A stretch of 64,000 nt of DNA from Ignavibacteriota bacterium (GTDB lineage Bacteria > Bacteroidota > Ignavibacteria > Ignavibacteriales > Melioribacteraceae), in contig JABFGH010000021.1 in assembly GCA_013112585.1 (NCBI GenBank), forward strand, positions 1 through 64,000, written 5' to 3'. This document shows positions 57,171 through 64,000 of this stretch, piece after piece (position 1 is the first letter of the stretch; each line of letters starts with the position of its first letter). A model generated the notes under the pieces. The model had not been told where the DNA came from. It saw only the letters and a list, made by a program, of their open reading frames with translations, and made no database searches. The position numbers and the translations under genes are program-made.

Positions 57171-58703
57171 ATGAAATCAAACATCAAACTATCGCGAACT
57201 TTACCTGCCATTATTATTCTTGCATTTATTTTCTTTAATGCATGCACAACAGAAGAGCAGCCGAAACAAAAAATTACAGATGTTATACTAAGTGATAAAG
57301 ACAGTTATTTTTATGTTGATACATCCGCTTATCCCAAAGAGAGGAGGAGGTTACCGATTGGAGTATTCGATTCAGGCACAGGCGGACTTACAGTGCTTGA
57401 TGCTATTGCAAATTTTGATAATTACAATAATTTAACTAAGTCTTTATCTTCAAGTAGTGATAATGTACGAGACTTTCAAGAAGAGTATTTCATTTATTTA
57501 GGCGATCAGGCAAATATGCCCTATGGGAATTACTCAAAAGAGAATAAAGTTGATCTGCTTAAAGAACATATTATTAAAGATGTTCAATTTTTGCTCGATA
57601 AAAAGTATTACGATTCCCAAGCGGCTGCAAGTTTTGAGAGTGACAAGGAGCCCGTTAAAGCAATTGTAGTTGCCTGCAACACTGCTACTGCTTACGGATT
57701 AGAAGAGATTAGGGAGTTTATGTCAAACTCTGGGTTAAACTTGCCCGTGATAGGTGTAATTGATGCCGGAGTAAAAGGAGCGTTGAGTACAATAGGGAAA
57801 GATGAGAATGCGACTGTCGGCATTATGGCTACTGCAGGAACAGTTTCATCCAAAGGCTATGTAAAAGCATTAAATTATTGGAAAGAAAAATATGGTTATG
57901 AAGCTGATATAACTGCATTTCAGCAAGCGGGTATTGGACTTGCCGGTGCAATTGACGGCGCCGCTAATTACATTAATAAAAATGCCGAATTGTTACGAGA
58001 AGATTATAAAGGTCCGGCAGTAAATAATTCTGAAGCACAAATTGATATTACTATTTTAGACCGATATGATTTTAACCGGAATGGAAATGAATTACTTACT
58101 AAGGGTGATAAATCTGATATGGAGGATATTCAAATTAATTCCGTTCAAAATTATATTAAATACCATGTAGTTTCACTGCTGGAAAAAATCAGAAAATCTG
58201 AAACTAATAATAAACTTACTTCAATTATTTTGGGCTGTACTCACTATCCGTATTATATTAATGACTTTAAAGCTGAGTTTAATAGGTTATATAATTATAA
58301 AGAAAATGGAAAGAATGTTTATCGCAATTTTATGAATGAAGATATTGATTTTATTGATCCTGCAGTCAATACATCAAAAGAACTATTTGAATATTTGGCA
58401 GAGGAAGAATTGTTCAACAATAGTGATATAAGTAAAAGTGAATTTTATATTAGTGCAGCGAATAAGCATAATAAAAATAATATTCTTGATTCAGCCGGCT
58501 TGTTCCCTTATGAATATAAATATGGACGAAATGCCGGATTCATTCAGGAATACGTGAGACGGCTGCCATTCAGCAAGCAATCGATCGATGATGAAATCGC
58601 AAAACGATTAGAAGAATCTATTCCATTCACGTTTAGTTTGATTAGAGAATTTAACCGCAGCAATAAAAAAATGAACTTCTTGAAAGAGAATGAAAAATTG
58701 TAA
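57171..58703 (+). CDS. Lipoprotein glutamate/aspartate racemase homologue
   Basis: 510 residues from the ATG at 57171. The N-terminus is a lipoprotein signal (RTLPAIIILAFIFFNAC, Cys25). The mature part carries every glutamate racemase motif: IGVFDSGTGGLTVL (67-72 DSGTGG), first catalytic cysteine Cys169 in VVACNTATA and second Cys356 in LGCTHYPYY. The protein is nearly twice the usual 265 residues because of insertions, including about 75 extra residues between the two cysteines. Ordinary MurI is cytoplasmic and supplies D-Glu for murein. An exported form would interconvert glutamate or aspartate outside the inner membrane. The substrate is inferred. The DUF389 gene follows by 28 bases. Confidence 0.88.
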   Translation: MKSNIKLSRTLPAIIILAFIFFNACTTEEQPKQKITDVILSDKDSYFYVDTSAYPKERRRLPIGVFDSGTGGLTVLDAIANFDNYNNLTKSLSSSSDNVRDFQEEYFIYLGDQANMPYGNYSKENKVDLLKEHIIKDVQFLLDKKYYDSQAAASFESDKEPVKAIVVACNTATAYGLEEIREFMSNSGLNLPVIGVIDAGVKGALSTIGKDENATVGIMATAGTVSSKGYVKALNYWKEKYGYEADITAFQQAGIGLAGAIDGAANYINKNAELLREDYKGPAVNNSEAQIDITILDRYDFNRNGNELLTKGDKSDMEDIQINSVQNYIKYHVVSLLEKIRKSETNNKLTSIILGCTHYPYYINDFKAEFNRLYNYKENGKNVYRNFMNEDIDFIDPAVNTSKELFEYLAEEELFNNSDISKSEFYISAANKHNKNNILDSAGLFPYEYKYGRNAGFIQEYVRRLPFSKQSIDDEIAKRLEESIPFTFSLIREFNRSNKKMNFLKENEKL

Positions 58704-58731
58704 GTAATCTCGAACACCTATAAAAGGTAAT

Positions 58732-59757
58732 ATGGCATTAAGAATAATTGAAGTTAAAATTCCGGAAGAAGAAAAAGAAAAGATCACAGAGTTGTTAGAA
58801 GATGATGCGATCATTGAATCATGGACGGACCAGGTAATGGATAAATATATTTTGGTTCGAATACTTTTACAAGCCGAAGACACAGAAAGCTTACTTGATA
58901 AACTCGAAAAGAAATTTAGTTTTACTGAAAAATTTAGAGCAATACTTTTTCCGGTTGAAGCTACAATACCAAAAATTGTACTTGCAAAACCTGAAGAAGC
59001 AGAAGTTGTTGAGATAGAGGAAAAAACTGAAGCAAAACAAACTCCGCTTAGAATAAGCAGGCAGGAACTTTACTCGCAGATATCTGACGGTACAAAACTT
59101 ACAAATATTTTCATTGCAATGGTTGTTCTTTCATCAATTGTTGCAGCAATTGGTTTAGTTAAGGATAATGTTGCAGTGGTAATTGGAGCAATGGTTATTG
59201 CACCATTGCTTGGTCCTAATGTGGCTTTGGCATTAGCAACAACACTTGGTGATTTTGACTTAGGGAAACGTGCATTAAAAGCAAATATAACAGGAGTTGC
59301 TATTGCATTGCTCTCTGCAGTTGTACTTGGAATATTGCTTCAGGTAGATTTAACATCAGGTGAATTAAAATCCCGAACATTTGTTGGTCTCTCTGATATT
59401 GCATTGGCAATTGCATCAGGCGCGGCAGGGGCTTTAGCTTTTTCAAGCGGTGTATCGGCTTCTTTAATTGGTGTGATGGTGGCTGTGGCATTGCTGCCGC
59501 CGCTTATGGCTTTCGGATTGCTTCTCGGTTCAGGGTACTATTCTGAAAGTTTCGGTGCGTTTCTGCTTCTGGTTACAAACTTAATTTGCATTAACCTTGC
59601 CGGTGTTGTTACCTTTATTGTGCAGGGAATTAGACCAAGAAGATGGTGGGAAGCCAAAAAGGCAAAAAAGGCTTCCCGGTATGCAATTATTATATGGACG
59701 ATTCTACTTATACTTTTAGCGGCAGTTATCATTGTTTCACAAGAAAATTTATTTTAA
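58732..59757 (+). CDS. TIGR00341/DUF389 membrane protein
   Basis: 341 residues. A cytoplasmic N-terminal domain (residues 1-100) is followed by about six membrane helices with the family signature VVIGAMVIAPLLGPNVALALATTLGD and SGVSASLIGVMVAVALLPPLMAFG. The function is unknown. A transport or osmolyte role has been suggested for some relatives. It is likely cotranscribed with the racemase. The final four bases overlap the convergent HEAT gene. Confidence 0.9.
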   Translation: MALRIIEVKIPEEEKEKITELLEDDAIIESWTDQVMDKYILVRILLQAEDTESLLDKLEKKFSFTEKFRAILFPVEATIPKIVLAKPEEAEVVEIEEKTEAKQTPLRISRQELYSQISDGTKLTNIFIAMVVLSSIVAAIGLVKDNVAVVIGAMVIAPLLGPNVALALATTLGDFDLGKRALKANITGVAIALLSAVVLGILLQVDLTSGELKSRTFVGLSDIALAIASGAAGALAFSSGVSASLIGVMVAVALLPPLMAFGLLLGSGYYSESFGAFLLLVTNLICINLAGVVTFIVQGIRPRRWWEAKKAKKASRYAIIIWTILLILLAAVIIVSQENLF

Positions 59758-60230
59758 TTAAACATATTTGGAAGTGCTGTATTCTGCACATATTCTTCTA
59801 AACTATTTTCGTTCAGTTCTTCTTCGTAACCCATTTCTTTTAGGAGATAACTGTAATAAAACTTTTCACTAAGGTTTGCTAATCTTTGATTGTCTTCAAA
59901 TTTAGACATAGTTTTTAATCTGTAAATTCCTCTTCCATCACCTATTTTATATAGTGCAAGCGCTGCGGTTATTCTTGTTCTAATATCTTCATCATCATTA
60001 CGTAATATTTTTAATAATGGAATAACTGACTCGGATGATTTTAATTCCCCCAGGTAATAAACAGAACTTGTTTTTAATCCAAAATTGTTCGACTCAATTC
60101 CGGCTAAGTAATTATCAACAATTAAATCGTATTTTTCTTCAGCAACCTTTGATGAATTATTACCTGCAAAAATCGAATTAAACATAAAGAAAGAAAAAAC
60201 TATAAATGCGGTTATTGTAAACTTTTTCAT
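59754..60230 (-). CDS. Exported HEAT-repeat protein
   Basis: 158 residues from the ATG at 60230, chosen because GGAG precedes it and a signal peptide starts there (MKKFTITAFIVFSFFMFNSIFAG). Two HEAT repeats are clear (NFGLKTSSVYYLGELKSSESVIPLLKIL and DIRTRITAALALYKIGDGRGIYRLKTM). It is probably a periplasmic binding or scaffold protein. An in-frame start at 60284 would place a charged stretch before the signal. Confidence 0.82.
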   Translation of the reverse strand: MKKFTITAFIVFSFFMFNSIFAGNNSSKVAEEKYDLIVDNYLAGIESNNFGLKTSSVYYLGELKSSESVIPLLKILRNDDEDIRTRITAALALYKIGDGRGIYRLKTMSKFEDNQRLANLSEKFYYSYLLKEMGYEEELNENSLEEYVQNTALPNMFN

Positions 60231-60609
60231 TTTATATACTCCATCTTTTGTTTGATTATTATTTCTTATTTCTTTCGGTTTCAATAAATCAGACGGAGTG
60301 TCAAGTTTCTTGTTCCATACTAAAACTTTTTAGTTTGTCGTGCGTCTTACAGCGTTCTATAATTTTAGGATGATCATTTAGATAGAGAAAAACTATTGGA
60401 TCAGCATGATTGCATTGACATATTTTTTGGAACAGAATGATGAACCGACCACAGCAAGCCTTTCGATAAAAGTTTTTCTTTTAATTCTGTTTATAGTTTT
60501 AGATTCATTACTCTACTTTACAAAAATCAATTGGTTCACTTTACCAACGGAATAAACCGCAAAGGAATTTGAAGAGAAGAAGTATAAAGGTATTGAGGGA
60601 TGCCGGGGA
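60231..60609. other. Intergenic region between HEAT and AI-2E genes
   Basis: A 379-base gap. The left part is upstream of the HEAT gene. It contains a possible small gene or gene remnant on the plus strand (60406-60555). Nothing else was recognised. Confidence 0.5.
60406..60555 (+). pseudogene. Possible small membrane protein gene or 3' remnant
   Basis: A 49-codon reading frame whose product has a 17-residue hydrophobic helix (VFLLILFIVLDSLLYF). The frame continues open upstream to a stop codon at 60379, giving more residues with no start. This looks more like the end of a decayed membrane-protein gene than a complete small protein. No family is recognised and no ribosome site is evident. 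Confidence 0.3.
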
Positions 60610-61668
60610 TTAAATTCTTGATATCTTGTATTGCTTAAAGCCCAAATAGATCTCCCGCGATGCGGTTTTAATAACGGTAGCCAGCGGAACAGCTAACAGC
60701 ATACCAACCACACCGAGTAATTGGCTTCCGATAAGAATTAATATAATTATGGTAAGCGGGTGAAGATCGGTACTTTTTGAAAAAACATTGGGCTGAAGAT
60801 AACCGTTATCAAAAGTATAAATAATGGCAAACATAATGGTAATGCTCGGCAGCATCGAAAAATCGCCGAATTGAATTAGCGAAATTATAATCGCAGGCAG
60901 CCCGCCGATAAGGGGACCGAAGTATGGAATCAGATGACCCAAACCTGCAACAAATCCAATAGTAATCGAATTTTTAATACCAAGAATTGTTAATCCGATT
61001 GCCGCCATTACGCCAACTAAAAAAGCATCTAAAATCCAGCCGCGTACAAATCTACCAAGCTGATTATTTATACTTGTTACAACCGAATAAGACATTTCAA
61101 AATATTTGTTCGGCATAATATTTATCATGCCCTTAATTAGTTTACTATGATCTTTCAAGAGAAAGAATGTCATAAACGGAATGATGACTGATATTGCCAA
61201 TATTGAAACTATACTTGAAATAATTGTACTAAAATTATCTATTGAGGTGAAAAACAGCGATGATAAATAATCACTAAGCTGATCAGCGAAATTTTCAGTT
61301 AAGGTTAACGGGATGTAATCTTTAATCGAATCTTCAATTTGTTGAATAAAATTATTGAAATTTTCCTTGCTTAAGGTAAGTGCAATGGTGTTCATTTGAC
61401 CGGCTATTTTAGGTATGAGTACAGAGAGGAGGAGAAAAACCAGCACACTGCCTACAACAAAAACTAACAGCACAGATATAATTCTTTTAACTCCGTTGCG
61501 TTCAAGAAATGTTACTACAGGATTAAAAATTAGTGAGAGAAGAAGGGAAATTAAGAACATAATAATTATGTTGAGAAATTGATAACCGATTAACAGCATT
61601 ATCGATGCAGTTAATATCAGTGCAACTAATTTTGAAAATTTTTTTAATGATAAATCAGAAAATAGCAT
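60610..61668 (-). CDS. AI-2E family transporter (PerM-like)
   Basis: 352 residues with about eight membrane helices and the family core PYFGPLIGGLPAIIISLIQFGD and LDAFLVGVMAAIGLTILGIKNS. Members of this large family are often annotated as autoinducer or small-molecule exporters or as Na+/H+ transport proteins. The substrate cannot be told here. It is divergent from pta. Confidence 0.92.
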   Translation of the reverse strand: MLFSDLSLKKFSKLVALILTASIMLLIGYQFLNIIIMFLISLLLSLIFNPVVTFLERNGVKRIISVLLVFVVGSVLVFLLLSVLIPKIAGQMNTIALTLSKENFNNFIQQIEDSIKDYIPLTLTENFADQLSDYLSSLFFTSIDNFSTIISSIVSILAISVIIPFMTFFLLKDHSKLIKGMINIMPNKYFEMSYSVVTSINNQLGRFVRGWILDAFLVGVMAAIGLTILGIKNSITIGFVAGLGHLIPYFGPLIGGLPAIIISLIQFGDFSMLPSITIMFAIIYTFDNGYLQPNVFSKSTDLHPLTIIILILIGSQLLGVVGMLLAVPLATVIKTASREIYLGFKQYKISRI

Positions 61669-61776
61669 TTGCTTCTCAGTAAGTGAATCCTTAAAAATAT
61701 AAGCAGTATTATATTAAGATTAAGTTAGTTGGTTTGAATAACCTAAAATTATGATAAAAGTATCTTGAATTTTTCC

Positions 61777-61784
61777 TATATTTG
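61777..61784 (+). promoter_or_regulatory. -7 box of pta
   Basis: TATATTTG is an exact match to TAnnTTTG and lies 33 bases before the ATG of pta. No good -33 element is seen. Confidence 0.45.
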
Positions 61785-61817
61785 CAACTAAAATTTTTAA
61801 TAAGAAACGGATAAAAA

Positions 61818-62801
61818 ATGAAGGAAATTAAACTATTAAATGATATCAAAGCTAAAGCGGCAGCAAGAAAAAAAACAATTGTTTTACCCGAATCGCATGA
61901 CGAAAGAGTATTAAGAGCCGCTGAAAAACTAACAGCAGAAAGTGTTGCTAATGTAGTAATTTTAGGCGATGAAAATAAAGTTTATGAAGACGCAAAAGCA
62001 AAGGATATTAATTTATCCGGCGTGCGGGTTTTAGATCATGTAAAGTCAGAAAAACTAAGTGACTTTGCAAATGTGTTTTTCAATCTGCGAAAACATAAAG
62101 GTATGACAATTGAAAAAGCAAAAGAAGTGATGACAAGCGACCTCTTTTTTGGCGCAATGATGGTGCGTGAAGGAATGGCTGACGGATTTGTTGCCGGTTC
62201 AGTTGCAGCAACGGGAGATGTTTTGCGTGCTGCTTTTCAATGTGTCGGAATGCCGGAAGGTATTTCTATTGTATCAAGTTTATTCTTAATGATTTTACCC
62301 GATAGAAATTTAAGCTTTGCCGACTGTGCAGTTGTTCCCGATCCTGATGCAACTCAGTTGGCTGACATTGCAATCACAACTGCAGATAATCACAAAAAAT
62401 TAACCGGCGAAGAACCTTATGTTGCCATGCTCTCATTTTCAACAAAAGGAAGTGCGGAACATGAGCTATTAGACAAAGTTAAATCGGCAACGAAGATTGC
62501 GCAGGAAAAAAGACCCGATTTATTTATTGATGGTGAAATGCAGTTTGATACTGCTATCATTGATTCGATTGGTAAAAAGAAAGCCCCTGATAGCAAAGTA
62601 GCCGGCAGAGCAAATGTTTTAGTTTTCCCTGATCTTAATGCGGGAAATATTGGTTACAAAATTGCCCAGCGTTTAGGCGGTGCCGAAGCTGTTGGTCCTG
62701 TTGTTCAAGGCTTAAAAAAGCCCTTGTTTGATTTAAGCCGCGGATGCAGCGTGGATGATATTGTTAATACTTCCGCAATCTCTGCTTTAATGGCTGACTA
62801 A
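61818..62801 (+). CDS. pta: Phosphate acetyltransferase
   Basis: 327 residues, the short (single-domain) Pta type. It converts acetyl-CoA and phosphate to acetyl phosphate in the cytoplasm, linking central metabolism to acetate production. The conserved segments include VLPESHDERVLRAAEKL, MVREGMADGFVAGSVAATGDVLRAAFQ, VVPDPDATQLADIAI and NVLVFPDLNAGNIGYKIAQR. No acetate kinase gene is in the window. With the hydrogenase maturases it fits a fermentative capacity. Confidence 0.96.
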   Translation: MKEIKLLNDIKAKAAARKKTIVLPESHDERVLRAAEKLTAESVANVVILGDENKVYEDAKAKDINLSGVRVLDHVKSEKLSDFANVFFNLRKHKGMTIEKAKEVMTSDLFFGAMMVREGMADGFVAGSVAATGDVLRAAFQCVGMPEGISIVSSLFLMILPDRNLSFADCAVVPDPDATQLADIAITTADNHKKLTGEEPYVAMLSFSTKGSAEHELLDKVKSATKIAQEKRPDLFIDGEMQFDTAIIDSIGKKKAPDSKVAGRANVLVFPDLNAGNIGYKIAQRLGGAEAVGPVVQGLKKPLFDLSRGCSVDDIVNTSAISALMAD

Positions 62802-62810
62802 AAATTTTTG

Positions 62811-62836
62811 GCGGGATTTATTTGAGTCCCGTCTTT
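62811..62836 (+). terminator. Weak terminator after pta
   Basis: CGGGA (62812-62816) can pair with TCCCG (62827-62831), followed by TCTTTAC. The stem is short and the T run broken, so confidence is moderate. Confidence 0.45.
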
Positions 62837-62847
62837 ACTTTCCAATA

Positions 62848-63948
62848 TCACCTTAATACTTTCCCGAGAAATCTATCAACTTTATAATGCTTTAATGAAA
62901 GAATAAGAAATAGAGCGGAGTAAAGGAAAATAGAAGTTGTATGACTATCAGCAATTGAAGCATCAAAAAAGTTATATGCAGCATTGCAGAGAAGGAACAT
63001 TCCAAGAGTAAAATAAAATTCTTGAAGATCACTAATCATCCATCCTGCAAACAGTGCAAATACTATAAGTATTGAAACAAGTAAAATTGAAATATTTAAA
63101 TAATCAAATTGCAGAAATATAGGATTGTATTCTAAAAAAATTTCCCAATGCCAAATAGCAAAAGGCAGCAGTGTAAGGATGAAAACAAAAATTGAAATGC
63201 TGAAAACCTTTAACATGATTTTAAAGTCATCCCTAAGAAAATAGAACAAATAAAAAATAATAATTGCAGATGAAATAAGATGGACAGAAAGAAATAGCCC
63301 GGTAACCATAGCAAGAACTGCAATTGAATAATTTGTTAAAATACTTAAGTATTCATTTTCTATAAGGTAAATCAGCAATAGGGGAAAGGCGGTTATAAAA
63401 AATGGATTTAGATTGATATTAAGGATTAAGCATAGGAAAATTAATATTGATATAAAAAATAGACGCACAAAAAATTCATTATTAAATTTTGAACTTTTAT
63501 AAATGATAAATAAAATTGCTCCAACACCGAATGCTGAAATTAAAATAGTCTGCCCGGTTAAATAAAAAGGCAATCCCGAAAAATATAAAAAGGGCAAACC
63601 GGTAAAACCTTTCACCGGTTGATATGGATAGGAACCGCGGAAAAAATCTGAGAGCCAATTGCTTAAAGCATTTAAGAAGAGTTCACTTTGATTTTGCGGA
63701 ACGATATACAATAAAATAGTTGTTATAAAAAAAAGACTAACGATTAAAATAATTTTAAGTTTTGAATTAACGCTTCGTGGTTTGTTGAAAATAAATTTAT
63801 CTAGAAATAATAGAAAACTGAAAGCAGCTGCAAGAAATATCAAACTAAAAAAAAATGATATATTGCTGTTAGAATTTAATAACAGCAGACAAGCGCACAG
63901 TATTGCGAGCAGAGATGTTACATTTATAAAATGATTTTTAGAAAACAT
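62848..63948 (-). CDS. Polytopic membrane protein of unknown function
   Basis: 366 residues with about 11 membrane helices and few charged loops. One loop (DFFRGSYPYQPVKGFTGLPFLY, residues about 90-110) is aromatic and glycine-rich, as in membrane-embedded glycosyltransferases. The resemblance is weak. Start is the ATG at 63948. It is convergent with pta. Confidence 0.8.
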   Translation of the reverse strand: MFSKNHFINVTSLLAILCACLLLLNSNSNISFFFSLIFLAAAFSFLLFLDKFIFNKPRSVNSKLKIILIVSLFFITTILLYIVPQNQSELFLNALSNWLSDFFRGSYPYQPVKGFTGLPFLYFSGLPFYLTGQTILISAFGVGAILFIIYKSSKFNNEFFVRLFFISILIFLCLILNINLNPFFITAFPLLLIYLIENEYLSILTNYSIAVLAMVTGLFLSVHLISSAIIIFYLFYFLRDDFKIMLKVFSISIFVFILTLLPFAIWHWEIFLEYNPIFLQFDYLNISILLVSILIVFALFAGWMISDLQEFYFTLGMFLLCNAAYNFFDASIADSHTTSIFLYSALFLILSLKHYKVDRFLGKVLR

Positions 63949-63992
63949 TATTCAATACATTAAATTTTAATAAAATTAATTTGGAGAAAAGA

Positions 63993-64000
63993 ATGTCAAA
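63993..64000 (+). CDS. 5' end of a gene (partial)
   Basis: An ATG at 63993 (Met-Ser) is preceded by GGAGAA at 63983-63988 with good spacing and runs off the window. The product is unknown. Confidence 0.45.

Noticed and set aside
1-64000. tRNA or rRNA genes, riboswitches
   Set aside because: Reading both strands by eye gave no convincing cloverleaf, rRNA segment or known riboswitch core. A covariance-model search was not possible here.

Overview
The window looks like the chromosome of an AT-rich member of the Bacteroidota/Ignavibacteria group. Four proteins end in the Por secretion (T9SS type A) tail with the xQNYPNPFNPxT signature. A PorV/PorQ-family protein, a TonB-dependent receptor, a hybrid histidine kinase with an AraC output domain and several promoters resembling the Bacteroidota consensus (TTTG, about 20 nt, TAnnTTTG) point the same way. 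Placement in Ignavibacteria rather than another Bacteroidota class is inference from the style of the sorting tails and the gene content. No tRNA, rRNA, IS transposase, prophage or CRISPR array was seen.

Layout. 1-13 kb: a sorted beta-propeller protein, a one-protein hybrid two-component regulator, lspA, a TetR/ABC exporter pair, a DUF1801 protein and a very large TPR protein with GreA/B-C-like and PIN-like regions (8694-12380). 13-16.2 kb: a DUF2089/SHOCT-like gene pair, then a Fic toxin with an overlapping 43-residue antitoxin, embedded in repeated copies of a composite intergenic element that includes a 16-bp minisatellite. 16.2-21.1 kb: the three [FeFe]-hydrogenase maturases hydE, hydG and hydF, separated by several families of palindromic repeats; no hydrogenase structural gene is in view. 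21.1-34.4 kb: a histidine kinase, a lipoprotein/coiled-coil membrane protein pair, an FG-GAP sorted protein, and a TonB receptor - giant secreted protein - PorV/PorQ trio. 34.5-46.5 kb: an envelope and cell-wall block with a lipoprotein amidase/xanthan-lyase-like protein, a T9SS protein carrying a palindromic repeat inside its coding sequence, a PBP4-type carboxypeptidase, a C39-like sorted peptidase, a DUF1460 amidase-like protein and an APC permease. 46.6-53.2 kb: rplU-rpmA, mdh, an RsbW-like kinase, a probable outer-membrane protein, a fibronectin III lipoprotein and a beta-CASP metallo-hydrolase. 53.2-57 kb: an Xre-RES toxin-antitoxin pair and an arsR-arsM-arsC-acr3 operon with a visible operator. 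57-64 kb: an unusual lipoprotein version of glutamate racemase, a DUF389 membrane protein, a HEAT protein, an AI-2E family transporter, pta and a polytopic membrane protein.

How the genes work together. The strongest functional theme is export and handling of envelope material: T9SS cargo, a PorV-like partner, and a set of peptidoglycan-active enzymes next to an amino-acid permease. An exported racemase elsewhere in the window would fit recovery of D-glutamate from murein, though that link is inference. Three conflict-type modules (the TPR-PIN protein, Fic/antitoxin and Xre-RES) are scattered between housekeeping genes. The most worthwhile novel observations are the lipoprotein glutamate racemase, the TPR/GreAB-C/PIN protein, the minimal Fic antitoxin and the family of expanding composite repeats.
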